Source: Cupriavidus oxalaticus
Lineage (GTDB): Bacteria > Pseudomonadota > Gammaproteobacteria > Burkholderiales > Burkholderiaceae
Assembly: GCF_004768545.1 (NCBI RefSeq)
Contig: NZ_CP038635.1
Span: forward strand, 868,001 to 932,000
Direction: 5' to 3'
DNA: 64,000 nucleotides
Below are positions 27,266 to 36,417 of this stretch, piece after piece. Position 1 is the stretch's first letter. Each line of letters begins with the position of its first letter. Position numbers and translations under genes: made by a program. A model generated the notes under the pieces. That model did no database searches, was not told the DNA's origin, and saw only the letters and a list, made by a program, of their open reading frames with translations.

Positions 27266-27547
27266 TCAGGCCGGCAATCGTTGCGCCGCCTGCAGGAAGG
27301 TATTGCGCACCAGCGACTGGTCTTCGCGCTCGGCTGCATCGGCGCGCTCCCGCAATCGCTTGGCCAGCACCGCCAGCGTGCCTTGTGCCTGCGGACCGCC
27401 TGCTGCCTGGCACTTGGCCACCGCTTCGCGCATCACGGCATCGAGCTCGGCGCCGACATCGGCACCATCGAAGGCGCTCACCGACAGGGCTGAAATGCGT
27501 TCCAGGTAGAGATTGACCAGCGCTTCGTCGTGTAGCGGTTCGGACAT
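27266..27547 (-). CDS. Hypothetical protein, mainly helical
   Basis: 93 residues starting MSEPLHDEALVNLYLERISA. No domain recognised; composition (many Ala, Glu, Gln, Leu) and the spacing of hydrophobic residues suggest two or three helices. ATG 27547 is preceded by AAGGAGAAGAC, a good ribosome site; the longer frame to 27643 is not needed. It is divergent from the iron-regulated PiuC gene and could share its promoter region. Confidence 0.6.
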   Translation of the reverse strand: MSEPLHDEALVNLYLERISALSVSAFDGADVGAELDAVMREAVAKCQAAGGPQAQGTLAVLAKRLRERADAAEREDQSLVRNTFLQAAQRLPA

Positions 27548-27614
27548 GTCTTCTCCTTGGCGATGACGGGAACACAAAAACCATTGTAGTGGAACCGGCG
27601 CCTGCGCAAGCTCA

Positions 27615-27633
27615 AACAATAATGATTCTTGTT
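27615..27633 (+). promoter_or_regulatory. Fur-box-like operator upstream of the PiuC gene
   Basis: 19-bp inverted repeat AACAATAATGATTCTTGTT with eight of nine complementary arm positions and the AATGAT core of Fur boxes. It lies 95 bases before the dioxygenase ATG and 68 bases from the divergent small gene. Confidence 0.6.
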
Positions 27634-27727
27634 CGAGCGGCATCAGGGTTCACATACAATACGCGTTCACGACGCGTCCGTCCGGCGTGCGCGCTTTCCC
27701 CATTCTTGCCCAGAGGTTGTCGCCACC

Positions 27728-28411
27728 ATGTTGCTGCAGATTCCAGACGTACTTTCCAAGGACCAGGTGGCGCAGGTGCGGCAGATCATCGACGCCGCGC
27801 CGTGGACCGATGGCAATGAAACCTCGGGCTACCAGTCGGCGCTGGCCAAGCGCAACCTGCAGCTGCCCGAAGGCTCGCCCGCGGCGCGCCAGGTTGGCGA
27901 CCTGATCCAGGATGCGCTGGGCAACAACGCGTTGTTCTTCTCGGCGGCACTGCCGCTGAAGGTATATCCGCCGCTGTTCAACCGCTACGAGGGCGGGCAC
28001 ACCTTTGCCAACCATGTCGACAACGCGATCCGCTACCTGCGCGGCACCAGCTTCCGCATCCGCAGCGACCTGTCGGCAACGCTGTTCCTGACCGGACCGG
28101 ACCAGTACGACGGTGGCGAACTGGTGATCGAGGACACCTACGGCCAGCAGCGCGTGAAGCTGCCCGCCGGGCATATGGTGCTGTACCCGGCCACCAGCAT
28201 CCACCACGTGACGCCGGTCACGCGCGGCGCGCGGGTGTCGTCGTTCTTCTGGATCCAGAGCATGGTGCGCGACGACGGCCAGCGTGCGCTGCTGTTCGAG
28301 ATGGACGGGCGCATCCGCCAGACCGCGCAGGAACTCGGTCAGTCGCATGAAGCCGTTATCGGCCTGACCGGCGTCTATCACAACCTGCTGCGCCGCTGGG
28401 CGGACGCCTGA
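27728..28411 (+). CDS. piuC: Fe(II)/2-oxoglutarate dioxygenase, PKHD type (PiuC/YbiX)
   Basis: 227 residues. The double-stranded beta-helix core has the iron-binding HVD ([12 protein letters not shown], about residues 94-105), the distal His in [11 protein letters not shown] and the 2-oxoglutarate-binding Arg nearby. PiuC-family genes lie beside siderophore receptors and are iron-repressed; the substrate is unknown. The ATG at 27728 was chosen because [14 protein letters not shown] matches the family start; the upstream codons cover the regulatory region. A Fur-like box stands at 27615-27633. No receptor gene adjoins here. Confidence 0.9.
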   Translation: MLLQIPDVLSKDQVAQVRQIIDAAPWTDGNETSGYQSALAKRNLQLPEGSPAARQVGDLIQDALGNNALFFSAALPLKVYPPLFNRYEGGHTFANHVDNAIRYLRGTSFRIRSDLSATLFLTGPDQYDGGELVIEDTYGQQRVKLPAGHMVLYPATSIHHVTPVTRGARVSSFFWIQSMVRDDGQRALLFEMDGRIRQTAQELGQSHEAVIGLTGVYHNLLRRWADA

Positions 28412-28484
28412 GCGCCGCCAGCGCCCGGCGCCGGGATACCGGCGGGGCGCTGCGTCGATGCAGCGGAGGGCGCGGCTGTTCGGG

Positions 28485-28793
28485 CTATTCGTCGCGCCGT
28501 CGCCGCATCTGCAACTGCTCGATGGGGGAGGGCTGGATGCGGCGCCGTGCCGGCCGCAGGGCGCGGTTCGGCCACAGCACGTAGTTGGTGTGCGGGTCCA
28601 GCGGCTTGCCGAGATACGAGACCCAGACCTGCACGCCGTGTTCGGTTTCGGCGATCACGGCCGCGACGGCACGCGCCGCGGCGGAAGGGGACTTGAGCAA
28701 CTCCGCCAGGGCTTCGACGCCCTGCACGACATGATGCTTCACCCCTGAAAACCATGCGTACTGACGCATGGCGGACAACAAACGCTTGGTCAT
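28485..28793 (-). CDS. Hypothetical protein with basic tail
   Basis: 102 residues. The first 70 residues (AMRQYAWFSGVKHHVVQGVE, SPSAAARAVAAVIAE, VWVSYLGKPLDPHTNYVLWP) look like one small folded domain, the last 25 are Arg-rich and probably disordered, ending QMRRRRDE. No family recognised and no neighbour in an operon. Codon use resembles the surrounding genes. Confidence 0.55.
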   Translation of the reverse strand: MTKRLLSAMRQYAWFSGVKHHVVQGVEALAELLKSPSAAARAVAAVIAETEHGVQVWVSYLGKPLDPHTNYVLWPNRALRPARRRIQPSPIEQLQMRRRRDE

Positions 28794-28947
28794 GAACGCG
28801 ACTCTGGTGTGGTTGGAAGTGCGAATAAGACTGCTTCCGGTCCGATTTGTTCAACGGAAGCTTGCGAACGCCAGTATGACTGCGCGTGCGCTACTACGCA
28901 TTCGGTGCGTACCCTGAGGCCGGCACTTTTGCTGGATGGCGGCAGCG

Positions 28948-30396
28948 TCACACGACGCGCGCCGGCTCGGGGGCCAAGGCAGAGAGTACCATTGCCAGCC
29001 GGTCGAGCGCCGGATCGATGTCGAGCAGGTCGATGGCGCCGAAGCCGAGCAGCAGGCCGGCGCAGGTCGGTGGCGGCGTGGCGTAGAAGGGGTCGAGGGT
29101 GGCCAGTTCCAGGTCCGCGAGCCGTGCCATCGCCACCAGCGCGTCGGAAGCCATTGGCACGCGCAGCCGCGCCGCCAGGTGAAACCCGGCCATTGCCGGC
29201 AGGGCTTCGAGCCACGGTGACAGGTCGCCGTGCAGCCGCGCCAGCAGCCGCGCGCGCCGCTGCGCATGGCGCGCGTGAGAGCGCCGGATATGGCGCAGCA
29301 GGTGTCCCTCCGACATGAAGCGCGCCAGCGCCTGCTGGATCAGCGTCGGGGTGTACCAGTCCATCAGGTGCTTGACCTTGCGTGCCGCCGGCATCAGCCA
29401 TGGCGGCACCACCAGATAGCCGCAGCGCAGGTTGGCCAGCAGCGTCTTGGAAAACGTCCCCAGGTACACCACGCGGCCGTGGCGGTCCAGCGTCTGCAGT
29501 GCGTCCAGCGCCTGCCCGCCATAGCGGAACTCGCTGTCGTAGTCGTCCTCCAGGATCACCGCGTGGCGGCGCGCGGCCCAGTCGAGCAGCGCCTGCCGCC
29601 GCGCCAGGCTCATCGGCACGCCCAGCGGCGACTGGTGCGACGGCGTGACGAAGACCAGCGTCGCCTCGCCGGGCAGCGCCTCCACCACCAGTCCTTCGCC
29701 GTCCACCGGTACCGGCACCACGCGCGCGCCCAGCCCCTGGAACAACGCGCGGGCCATCGGGTAGCCGGGATTCTCCATGGCTACCACGGCGCCCGGCCCA
29801 AGCAGCAGCCGCGCGGCCAGGTCGATGCCCTGCTGCGCGCCGGCGGTGACCAGGATATCGGTGGGAGCGCCCTGCACGCCGCGGGTGAAGGCAATATGAG
29901 TGGCAATGGCCTGCCGCAGCGGCATCTCGCCACTGGGATCCGCGGGCCCGGGCGCGCGTTGCCGCTCCGCCGCGAGTGCCGCGCGCACGCAGCGCGACCA
30001 GGCTTCGTGCGGAAAGCGCGCGGTGTCGGCCTGGCCTGGCTGGAAGGCGTAGCGCGCGCCGCCGGCCGGCCCGAGGAAGGGCGCCTCGGCCGCCATCCAG
30101 CGCAGAACTGCCGGCGGCAGCACCGGCGCGGCGGCGATGCGCACCGGCTTGCGCGCCAGTCCCTCGGCGACATAGGTGCCATCGCCGACGCGGGCGTGCA
30201 GCCAGCCCTCCGCCACCAGCCGCTCGTAGGCCGTGGTCACGGTCTTGCGCGCGACGCCCAGCTGCGTGCCGAGCAGCCGCGTGGGCGGCATGCGTGCGCC
30301 GGCCTCCAGGCGCCCCGACTGGATGGCGTCGCGGATCTGGTGGACGATCTGCGCGGTCAGGTCGCCGGCGTGGTCCAGCGCGAGATGGAGCTCCAT
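28948..30396 (-). CDS. MocR/PdxR-type regulator 1 (GntR HTH + aminotransferase fold)
   Basis: 482 residues from ATG 30396. GntR winged helix at about 10-75 (SGRLEAGARMPPTRLLGTQLGV... GWLHARVGDGTYV), then a linker and a fold-type I aminotransferase domain (about 110-475) with the PLP lysine in GTFSKTLLANLR and the motif ILEDDYDSEFRYGG. Such proteins sense PLP or an amine and bind direct repeats near their own promoter. It is divergent from the AhpD-like gene at 30528, its likely target. The longer frame to 30498 runs into the operator region. Confidence 0.92.
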   Translation of the reverse strand: MELHLALDHAGDLTAQIVHQIRDAIQSGRLEAGARMPPTRLLGTQLGVARKTVTTAYERLVAEGWLHARVGDGTYVAEGLARKPVRIAAAPVLPPAVLRWMAAEAPFLGPAGGARYAFQPGQADTARFPHEAWSRCVRAALAAERQRAPGPADPSGEMPLRQAIATHIAFTRGVQGAPTDILVTAGAQQGIDLAARLLLGPGAVVAMENPGYPMARALFQGLGARVVPVPVDGEGLVVEALPGEATLVFVTPSHQSPLGVPMSLARRQALLDWAARRHAVILEDDYDSEFRYGGQALDALQTLDRHGRVVYLGTFSKTLLANLRCGYLVVPPWLMPAARKVKHLMDWYTPTLIQQALARFMSEGHLLRHIRRSHARHAQRRARLLARLHGDLSPWLEALPAMAGFHLAARLRVPMASDALVAMARLADLELATLDPFYATPPPTCAGLLLGFGAIDLLDIDPALDRLAMVLSALAPEPARVV

Positions 30397-30410
30397 GGTC
30401 GTTGCGTGGA

Positions 30411-30456
30411 ATTGGTCTACCGATTTTGCCGGAAATTGGCTGTGTACGGAGCCAAT
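30411..30456. promoter_or_regulatory. Candidate MocR-1 operator
   Basis: Two direct copies of AATTGG (around 30410 and 30434, 24 bases apart), the second also forming an inverted pair ATTGGCT (30435-30441) and AGCCAAT (30450-30456). They lie in the 131-base gap between the divergent MocR-type regulator and the AhpD-like gene. Confidence 0.45.
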
Positions 30457-30527
30457 CGCGGCGGCTATCTTTGAGTCCAGCGGGCCAGCGCCCGCCAATC
30501 ACTCAACCGGATCCCTGGAGAATCGAC

Positions 30528-30971
30528 ATGGAAGAACGTATGAACTGGCAAGACGTGGCCCCTGATGCCTACAAGGCCATGGTCGGCGTAGAGATCTACA
30601 TTGCCCGCTGCGGGCTGGAAAACAGCCTGAAGGAACTGGTGAAGATCCGTGCGTCGCAGATCAACGGCTGTGCCTTCTGCCTGGATATGCATGTGACCGA
30701 CGCGCGCAAGCACGGCGAGAGCGATCGCCGCCTGAGCCTGCTGCCGGCATGGCGCGAAGTGAGCTGGTTCAGCGCGCGCGAGCGTGCCGCGCTGGCCTGG
30801 ACCGAGGCGCTGACGCTGCTGCCGCAAAGCCAGGCGCCCGACGCCGACTACAACGCGGTGCGCGAGCAGTTCTCGGAAAAGGAAATTGCCGACCTGACGC
30901 TGCTGATCTCGATGATCAATGCGTGGAACCGTTTCGGCGTCGGCTTCCGCCGCCAGCCGCCGGCGCTCTGA
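30528..30971 (+). CDS. AhpD/carboxymuconolactone decarboxylase-like protein
   Basis: 147 residues. The family's redox pair and proton relay are present as CAFCLDMH (about residues 46-53), with an upstream Glu in SLKELVKIRAS. Proteins with CxxC-x3-H are alkylhydroperoxidase-like. No AhpC gene is near. GGAGAATCGAC precedes the ATG. Control by the divergent MocR-type regulator is likely, as this arrangement recurs in proteobacteria. Confidence 0.92.
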   Translation: MEERMNWQDVAPDAYKAMVGVEIYIARCGLENSLKELVKIRASQINGCAFCLDMHVTDARKHGESDRRLSLLPAWREVSWFSARERAALAWTEALTLLPQSQAPDADYNAVREQFSEKEIADLTLLISMINAWNRFGVGFRRQPPAL

Positions 30972-31218
30972 ACATAGCGCCACGCTCGCCGCCGCGGCCG
31001 GTCCACAGGCCCCGGCGCGCTGCATTTGCTCGCGTCTGTGGCGCCGAGCGGAAGGCACAATCCCACGCGGGTGGCGGGCAGGCATCGTGGCCCGACAGGC
31101 CATGCGATGGTAGGCTATGGCAATGGCTACGCCGATCAGGTCGAGCGCGATGGCACGTAGTTCGTCGCCGCGTGACTGGCGATGCCCATCGCGTTCATGC
31201 TGTGCCAGGAGTCTGCCC

Positions 31219-31542
31219 ATGACAGAAGACACCCTGCTGCAATTGATGGCCGAGGTCGAGAAGGAAGACCCGATCGACTACGCCGACCTGCCGTTCGATG
31301 ACCGCGCGCTGCGCCAGCTGGCATGCCGGCTGATCGCCGAGCGCTCCGAGCAGCTGGAAGCCTCCGGCATGCCGATGGAAGCGCTGCTGGCCACGATGTG
31401 GGCCTCGACCGCCAAGCTGGTGCTGGAAAACCTGGTGCTTAACGCCCGCCTGCTGACGCTGCAGGGCATGCCCGAAGATGCCCAGGCGCTGATCGATCGG
31501 ATCGCGCGCCAGTCGCGCGGCGGCCCGGATCGCGAGTCCTGA
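31219..31542 (+). CDS. Hypothetical helical protein
   Basis: 107 residues. No recognised domain. Predicted mainly helical, acidic at the start (MTEDTLLQLMAEVEKEDPIDY) and with a regular Leu/Ala pattern in the middle (LEASGMPMEALLATMWAST). AGGAG lies eight bases before the ATG. It precedes lpxO by 138 bases. The 247 bases upstream of it (30972-31218) contain nothing I can name. Confidence 0.65.
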   Translation: MTEDTLLQLMAEVEKEDPIDYADLPFDDRALRQLACRLIAERSEQLEASGMPMEALLATMWASTAKLVLENLVLNARLLTLQGMPEDAQALIDRIARQSRGGPDRES

Positions 31543-31680
31543 CAGCCGCTCCGTTGCGATGTGCTGCAGCCGCCACTGGCTGCGCTGTGGCGGCCATTTC
31601 GGTAAAATGCCGGTTTTCGCCCAACTGCCCGCTGCGCCCGTCATCATGCGCGCCAGGGCGGCCAACCAGGAGGATTTCGG

Positions 31681-32583
31681 GTGATCAAGTGGATAATCGT
31701 CGCGGGCTACCTCGGTGCCATCCTGTATGTGCACTTCCGCGGCAAGGTAAGGCTGAAGATCTGGCGCCAGCTGCTGGACCATTCGGCGCTGGTCGCGCCG
31801 ATCAACTGCTTTATGTACGCGTTCTCGGGCGTGCCGCGCACGCCGTATATTCCGGTCAAAAATTTCCCCGACCTGGAGAAGCTGCGCGCCGCGTGGCCGG
31901 AGATCCGCGACGAAGGCCTGGCGCTGGCCGCGATGCGCAAGATCAAGGCCGCGGACAAGAACGACGACGCCGGCTTCAATTCCTTCTTCAAGTACGGCTG
32001 GAAGCGTTTCTACCTGAAGTGGTACGAGGCCCAGCACCCGTCCGCCGAAGTGCTGTGCCCCAAGACCGTGGCGCTGCTGCGCGAGCTGCCGAGCGTGAAG
32101 GCCGCGATGTTCGCCGAGCTGCCCCCGGGCGGCAAGCTCAATCCGCACCGCGACCCGTTCGCGGGCTCGCTGCGCTACCACCTGGGCCTGGCCACGCCCA
32201 ACGATGACCGCTGCTTCATCGAGGTCGACGGCGAGCGCCACAGCTGGCGCGACGGCGAGGGCGTGGTGTTCGACGAAACCTACCTGCACTGGGCCGAGAA
32301 CCGCAGCGACGCCAACCGGCTGATCCTGTTCTGCGATATCGAGCGGCCGATGCGCTATGGCTGGGCCGCCAGGTTCAACCACTGGATGGGCCGCAAGGTC
32401 ATGACCGCGGCCAGCTCGCCCAATGACGAGCACGACCAGACCGGCATGATCAACAAGCTGTTCCGCTTTGTCTGGCTGGGCGGGCAATATCGCCGCCGCT
32501 TCAAGGCGTGGAACCGCCAGCTGTACTACGTGGCCAAGTTCGGCCTGATCGTGGGGGGCGTGGCCCTGGTCATCTTCCTGTAG
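31681..32583 (+). CDS. lpxO: Lipid A hydroxylase LpxO (Asp/Asn beta-hydroxylase family)
   Basis: 300 residues. N- and C-terminal hydrophobic segments (about 3-19 and 282-299) anchor the enzyme in the inner membrane. The Fe(II)/2-oxoglutarate core has HRD in LNPHRDPFAGSLRYHLGL and the distal His in ETYLHWAENRSD. LpxO adds a 2-hydroxyl to the lipid A secondary acyl chain. The start is GTG 31681, after AGGAGGATTTCGG. Closed by the terminator at 32601-32628. Confidence 0.92.
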   Translation: MIKWIIVAGYLGAILYVHFRGKVRLKIWRQLLDHSALVAPINCFMYAFSGVPRTPYIPVKNFPDLEKLRAAWPEIRDEGLALAAMRKIKAADKNDDAGFNSFFKYGWKRFYLKWYEAQHPSAEVLCPKTVALLRELPSVKAAMFAELPPGGKLNPHRDPFAGSLRYHLGLATPNDDRCFIEVDGERHSWRDGEGVVFDETYLHWAENRSDANRLILFCDIERPMRYGWAARFNHWMGRKVMTAASSPNDEHDQTGMINKLFRFVWLGGQYRRRFKAWNRQLYYVAKFGLIVGGVALVIFL

Positions 32584-32600
32584 TACGCGATGTCATCAGC

Positions 32601-32628
32601 AAAAGAGCCGGCGCAAGCCGGCTCTTTT
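32601..32628. terminator. Bidirectional intrinsic terminator
   Basis: Perfect 12-bp stem AAAAGAGCCGGC (32601-32612) and GCCGGCTCTTTT (32617-32628), loop GCAA, between the convergent lpxO and PAS-GGDEF genes. Confidence 0.93.
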
Positions 32629-32641
32629 GCGCTGGGCTGCT

Positions 32642-34153
32642 TCAGTTCTCGCGGCGGCGCTCGTTGCCCAGCGCCTCGTAGTGCGCGCGCTTGGCTTCGT
32701 ACATGCGGCTGTCGGCCACCTTGACCGAGTCGGTCAGGCGCTCGCCCTGCACGCAGGTGGCGTGGCCGATAGAGAAGCTCAGGCGCACGCCGGGATAGAA
32801 GGTGTTGTTCAGCTCGACCACCTTCTCGATCTGCTCGACCACCGTGGCGGCGCCGCGCTCGTCGCGGCCGGGCAGCAGCACCATGAATTCGTCGCCGCCG
32901 ATGCGCGCCACGCAGGCCTGCTCGCCCACCGCTTTCTTCAGCACCTCGCCGGTGCGGCGCAGCAGGCCGTCGCCGTCCCCGTGGCCGAACTGGTCGTTGA
33001 CCACCTTCAGTCCGTTCAAATCCACCGCCACCACGCTGACCGGCCATGGTCCCTTGCGGCCGAGCCGAGCCAGTTCGTCTTCATAGTAGGCGCGGTTGTA
33101 GAGCTTGGTCAGCACGTCGTGCTTGCCCAGGAATTCGACATAGGCCTCGGCCTTCTTGCGCGCGGTGATGTCGGTCAGCGACACCAGCACCTGGTCCCAG
33201 TCGGCCTCGCAGCCGGGGAAGACCGACCACTGCATGAAGACGTCGACCTGGCGGCCATCGAGCGCGTAGTTGATGACTTCGCGCTGCTGCCACAGCTTCT
33301 CGTGCCAGAGGTCGATCAGCTGCTCGGCAAAGTGGATGCGCATGTCGTCGCGGAACACGTCGCCGAGGCGCGACAGCAGGATCTCCTTGGACTCGGCGCC
33401 AAACATCAGCAGCGTCTGCCGGTTGACGTCGAGCACGCGGATCTCCTGCATGCAGCGCGAGACGAAGTCTGGATGCACGTTGAGGAAAGTGCGGAAGTCG
33501 GTGATGCCGGCTGCGCGCACTTCATCGAGCAGCATCTTGACCGCGCTGAAGTCTTCCACCCACAGCGATACCGGCGAGTGTTCGAACAGGCCAACGGCGT
33601 ATTGCTCGCTGCGGCGCAGCTCGCGTTCGGTGCGCACGCGCGCGGTGATGTCCTCGATCGACAGCAGTACGCGCTCCCAGCTGCCTTCATGGCCGGGCAT
33701 CACCGTGGCTTCGAGCCGGATGTCGAGGCGTTCGCCGTCCAGCGTGTAGTTGACGGTCTGGCTGGCAAAGCGGTTGCCGCCGTCCCAGAGCTGGCCGAGT
33801 TCTTCCACATGCTGGTCGAACATGTCGTCGCGGAAGACCGTCTCGAGATTGGCGATGAGGTCATCGAGGTCGGCCGCGCGGAACAGGTCGAGCGTGCGCT
33901 GGTTGACGTCGATCACGCGGATCAGCGACGAGCATTGCGCCACCTGGTGCGGATTGGCGCGCAGGTAGGCGCGCAGGTCGGTGACCCCGTCGCGGCGCAA
34001 CTGTTCGAAGTGCACCCGCACGTCGCTGAAGTCTTCCAGCCACAGTGACACCGGGGCGAGCTGGAACAGTGTCTGGTAATCGTCGAAGCTGTTGCCCGGC
34101 TCGGTGCCGGCAGGGCGGTTGCGCGATGCCGCGGATGGACTGCTCAAGGCCAC
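32642..34153 (-). CDS. Diguanylate cyclase with two PAS-like sensor domains
   Basis: 503 residues, no membrane span, so probably cytosolic. Two related PAS-like repeats (about residues 28-155 and 165-300), each opening with a PVSLWVEDF-type motif and closing with a VLLSIEDITAR or VLVSLTDITAR PAC segment, suggest internal duplication. The cyclase domain follows with DLNGLKVVNDQFGH and RIGGDEFMVLLPG (GGDEF near 418-422). No RxxD inhibitory site is seen five residues before it. It makes c-di-GMP in response to an unknown signal. Convergent with lpxO. Confidence 0.93.
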   Translation of the reverse strand: MALSSPSAASRNRPAGTEPGNSFDDYQTLFQLAPVSLWLEDFSDVRVHFEQLRRDGVTDLRAYLRANPHQVAQCSSLIRVIDVNQRTLDLFRAADLDDLIANLETVFRDDMFDQHVEELGQLWDGGNRFASQTVNYTLDGERLDIRLEATVMPGHEGSWERVLLSIEDITARVRTERELRRSEQYAVGLFEHSPVSLWVEDFSAVKMLLDEVRAAGITDFRTFLNVHPDFVSRCMQEIRVLDVNRQTLLMFGAESKEILLSRLGDVFRDDMRIHFAEQLIDLWHEKLWQQREVINYALDGRQVDVFMQWSVFPGCEADWDQVLVSLTDITARKKAEAYVEFLGKHDVLTKLYNRAYYEDELARLGRKGPWPVSVVAVDLNGLKVVNDQFGHGDGDGLLRRTGEVLKKAVGEQACVARIGGDEFMVLLPGRDERGAATVVEQIEKVVELNNTFYPGVRLSFSIGHATCVQGERLTDSVKVADSRMYEAKRAHYEALGNERRREN

Positions 34154-34347
34154 TCTCCTTTGTTCTTGTTCCCGTCTGGCGGCGGAGCTCGCAAGTTACC
34201 GGGGACCAGCCGGGCCATGGCCGCCGCGCCAGCGCACTAGGATAGGCGAGGCGGCGGCAAATGGGGACAAACCGGCGCAAAAAAGCCGGTCGATCGGGAA
34301 GGGCGGATCGGGCCGGTGCTGCAAAAATGCGTAGCGGCAGCGGATGC

Positions 34348-35784
34348 TCAGCCCGCCAGCTTCTGGACCACGCCGGCGAGTGTGGCCAGCGCGCGCTCGA
34401 TCTGCGCCGATCGCGGCGTGCCGCAGTTGATGCGCAGGCAATGGTCGAAGCGCCCGGCGTTGGAGAACATCACCCCGGGCATGACGCGGATGCCGGCCTG
34501 CAGCGCCTGGTCGAAAACCGCCTCGGACGAGACCTGCGCGGGCATCTCCACCCACAGGTGCATGCCGCCGCGCGGCGAGCCCAGCCGCGTGCCGGCCGGG
34601 AAGCTGGTCGCCACCGCCTGGGCGAACCATTCGCGCTGCAGCTGCAGCCGCGTGCGCAGGCGGCGCAGGTGCCGTTCATGCGCGCCGCTGGCGAGGAAGT
34701 CCGCCGCCGCCATCTGCGACAGCATCTCGTTGGGCCGCGACAGCCCGAACTTGAGCATTTCCACGCGCGGCTGCCATTTGCCGGCGGCGATCCAGCCGAG
34801 CCGCATGCCCGGCGCCAGCACCTTGTGCAGCGAAGCGCAGTGGATCACGTTGCCGCTGCTATCCCAGGCCTTGGCCGCCGCCGGCTGCGTATCGCCGTCG
34901 GCGGTGGCGGAGAAGCAGTCGTCCTCGATCAGCGCGATGCCGCGCGCCTCGCACCACTGCACCAGCCGCGCCTTGTGCGCGTCGGGCATGATGCAGCCGA
35001 GCGGGTTCTGCAGGTTGGGCACCACCGCCACCGCGCGGATATTGTCGTAGTGCTGTGCCGCCAGTTCGAGCGCTTCGAGCGACATCCCGGTCTGCGGGCT
35101 GCACGGGATTTCCAGCGCGCGCATGCCGAGGCTTTCGAGGATCTGCAGCAGCCCGTAGTAGGTGGGCGATTCCACCGCGATCACGTCGCCCGGGCCGGCC
35201 ACCGCGCGCAGCGCCAGGTTGAGCGCCTCGGTACAGCCGTGCGTGATGACGATCTCCTCCGGCGCCAGCTGCATCCGCGCGTGCAGCGCCTGGCGCGCGA
35301 TGGCGCCGCGCAGCGGCGCATGGCCCTCCGGCTCGACCGCCTCGGCGAACAGCATCGGATGCCGGCGCAGGGCGCGCGCTGCGGCGCTGCGCAGCGCATC
35401 GGCGGGATACAGCGAGGGCGCGCAGTAGGCGCCGCCCAGGTTGGTATGGACATGCTGGTGCTGGCTGCGCGCCAGCAGCCCCGAAATGCGCTGGTGGATG
35501 CCGACGTACTGCGCGGGATCGGGCAGCGCTGCGTCGGGCTCGGTCAGCGGCGCGAGCGGCGCGCGCTGGGGCGCCGAAACAAAATAGCCGGCGCGCGGTC
35601 GGGCTTCGAGCAGGCCGTCGCTCTCCAGCTGGCGGCAGGCCTGCAGCGCCGTGGACAGGCTGACGCCGTGCAGTCCCATCAGCGCGCGCACGGAGGGCAT
35701 GCGGTCGCCGGCGGTCAGGGTGCCGGCTTCGATGGCGCGGCGGTAGTGGCCGGCAACCTGGCGGTAGAGCGGGGTGGATTCCAT
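34348..35784 (-). CDS. MocR-type regulator 2 (GntR HTH + aminotransferase fold)
   Basis: 478 residues. GntR helix-turn-helix at about 5-70 (GDRMPSVRALMGLHGVSLST), then the aminotransferase-like domain with ITHGCTEALNLALRAV and the PLP lysine in SLHKVLAPGMRLGW. It belongs to the YdcR/PtsJ style of MocR proteins, unlike regulator 1. It is divergent from the DUF2917 gene at 35960; the 175 bases between hold repeated GTTACAG/CTGTATC elements. Confidence 0.92.
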   Translation of the reverse strand: MESTPLYRQVAGHYRRAIEAGTLTAGDRMPSVRALMGLHGVSLSTALQACRQLESDGLLEARPRAGYFVSAPQRAPLAPLTEPDAALPDPAQYVGIHQRISGLLARSQHQHVHTNLGGAYCAPSLYPADALRSAAARALRRHPMLFAEAVEPEGHAPLRGAIARQALHARMQLAPEEIVITHGCTEALNLALRAVAGPGDVIAVESPTYYGLLQILESLGMRALEIPCSPQTGMSLEALELAAQHYDNIRAVAVVPNLQNPLGCIMPDAHKARLVQWCEARGIALIEDDCFSATADGDTQPAAAKAWDSSGNVIHCASLHKVLAPGMRLGWIAAGKWQPRVEMLKFGLSRPNEMLSQMAAADFLASGAHERHLRRLRTRLQLQREWFAQAVATSFPAGTRLGSPRGGMHLWVEMPAQVSSEAVFDQALQAGIRVMPGVMFSNAGRFDHCLRINCGTPRSAQIERALATLAGVVQKLAG

Positions 35785-35813
35785 GGCGGCATCGTGGCGC
35801 GGAAGGCCATCGG

Positions 35814-35874
35814 GTTACAGATACAGATGCGGGGCCTCTGTATCGTAACAGCCCCGGTTTTGCCTTGCTGTTAC
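35814..35874. promoter_or_regulatory. Candidate MocR-2 operator cluster
   Basis: GTTACAG (35814-35820) runs into an inverted pair GATACAGA (35820-35827) and TCTGTATC (35837-35844), followed by GTAACAG (35845-35851) and CTGTTAC (35868-35874). All are variants of one half-site, placed in the divergent promoter region. Confidence 0.5.
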
Positions 35875-35959
35875 GGTCGAGGTCGCACGGGGGTGTGCCT
35901 GCCGCGCGCGAGAGGCGGTCGATAGGCTGGAGTCCTGTGCCTGTTACCGGAGCCAAGCC

Positions 35960-36349
35960 ATGCCAAGCGTATCGATCGACACTTCAGCAGCCGTCCCGCA
36001 GGTGTCAGCCACGCGCCTGTCCGCCGGGCAATGCCTGCATCTGCATGTGCCCGCGGGTACGGTGCTGCATGCCGGCGCAGGGCAGGTCGAGATCAGCGGG
36101 CCGCCGCAATGGCTGGCCGAAACCTGCCACATTCCGCGCCGGCGCCTGCGTGCGGGCGAGTCCCTGACCATGCCGGCGCGAGGCTGGGTGCAGGTGGCGG
36201 CGGGCTGCGACGCCGTCTTTACCATCGCGGTGCCGCCTGGCCTGTTCTCCCGCCTGGCGGCGCTGCTGGAGTGGCGCAAGCGCCGCGTGCCGTGGCTATC
36301 GCGGCACCAGCCGCAATCGATTGCCGACCCGGCGCCCGAAAAACTATAA
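35960..36349 (+). CDS. DUF2917-like protein
   Basis: 129 residues. The core (LHLHVPAGTVLHAGAGQVEIS to LRAGESLTMPARGWVQVAA) resembles DUF2917, a small cupin-like domain common in Burkholderiales and of unknown role. A basic C-terminal tail (EWRKRRVPWLSRHQ) follows. Likely controlled by the divergent MocR-type regulator. Confidence 0.7.
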   Translation: MPSVSIDTSAAVPQVSATRLSAGQCLHLHVPAGTVLHAGAGQVEISGPPQWLAETCHIPRRRLRAGESLTMPARGWVQVAAGCDAVFTIAVPPGLFSRLAALLEWRKRRVPWLSRHQPQSIADPAPEKL

Positions 36350-36417
36350 AATTGCGCTCCGGCCGGACCTGGCACATTGGTGTGCCCAACCCCCCGGCCG
36401 CAGTTCCCGGGTTCCCC

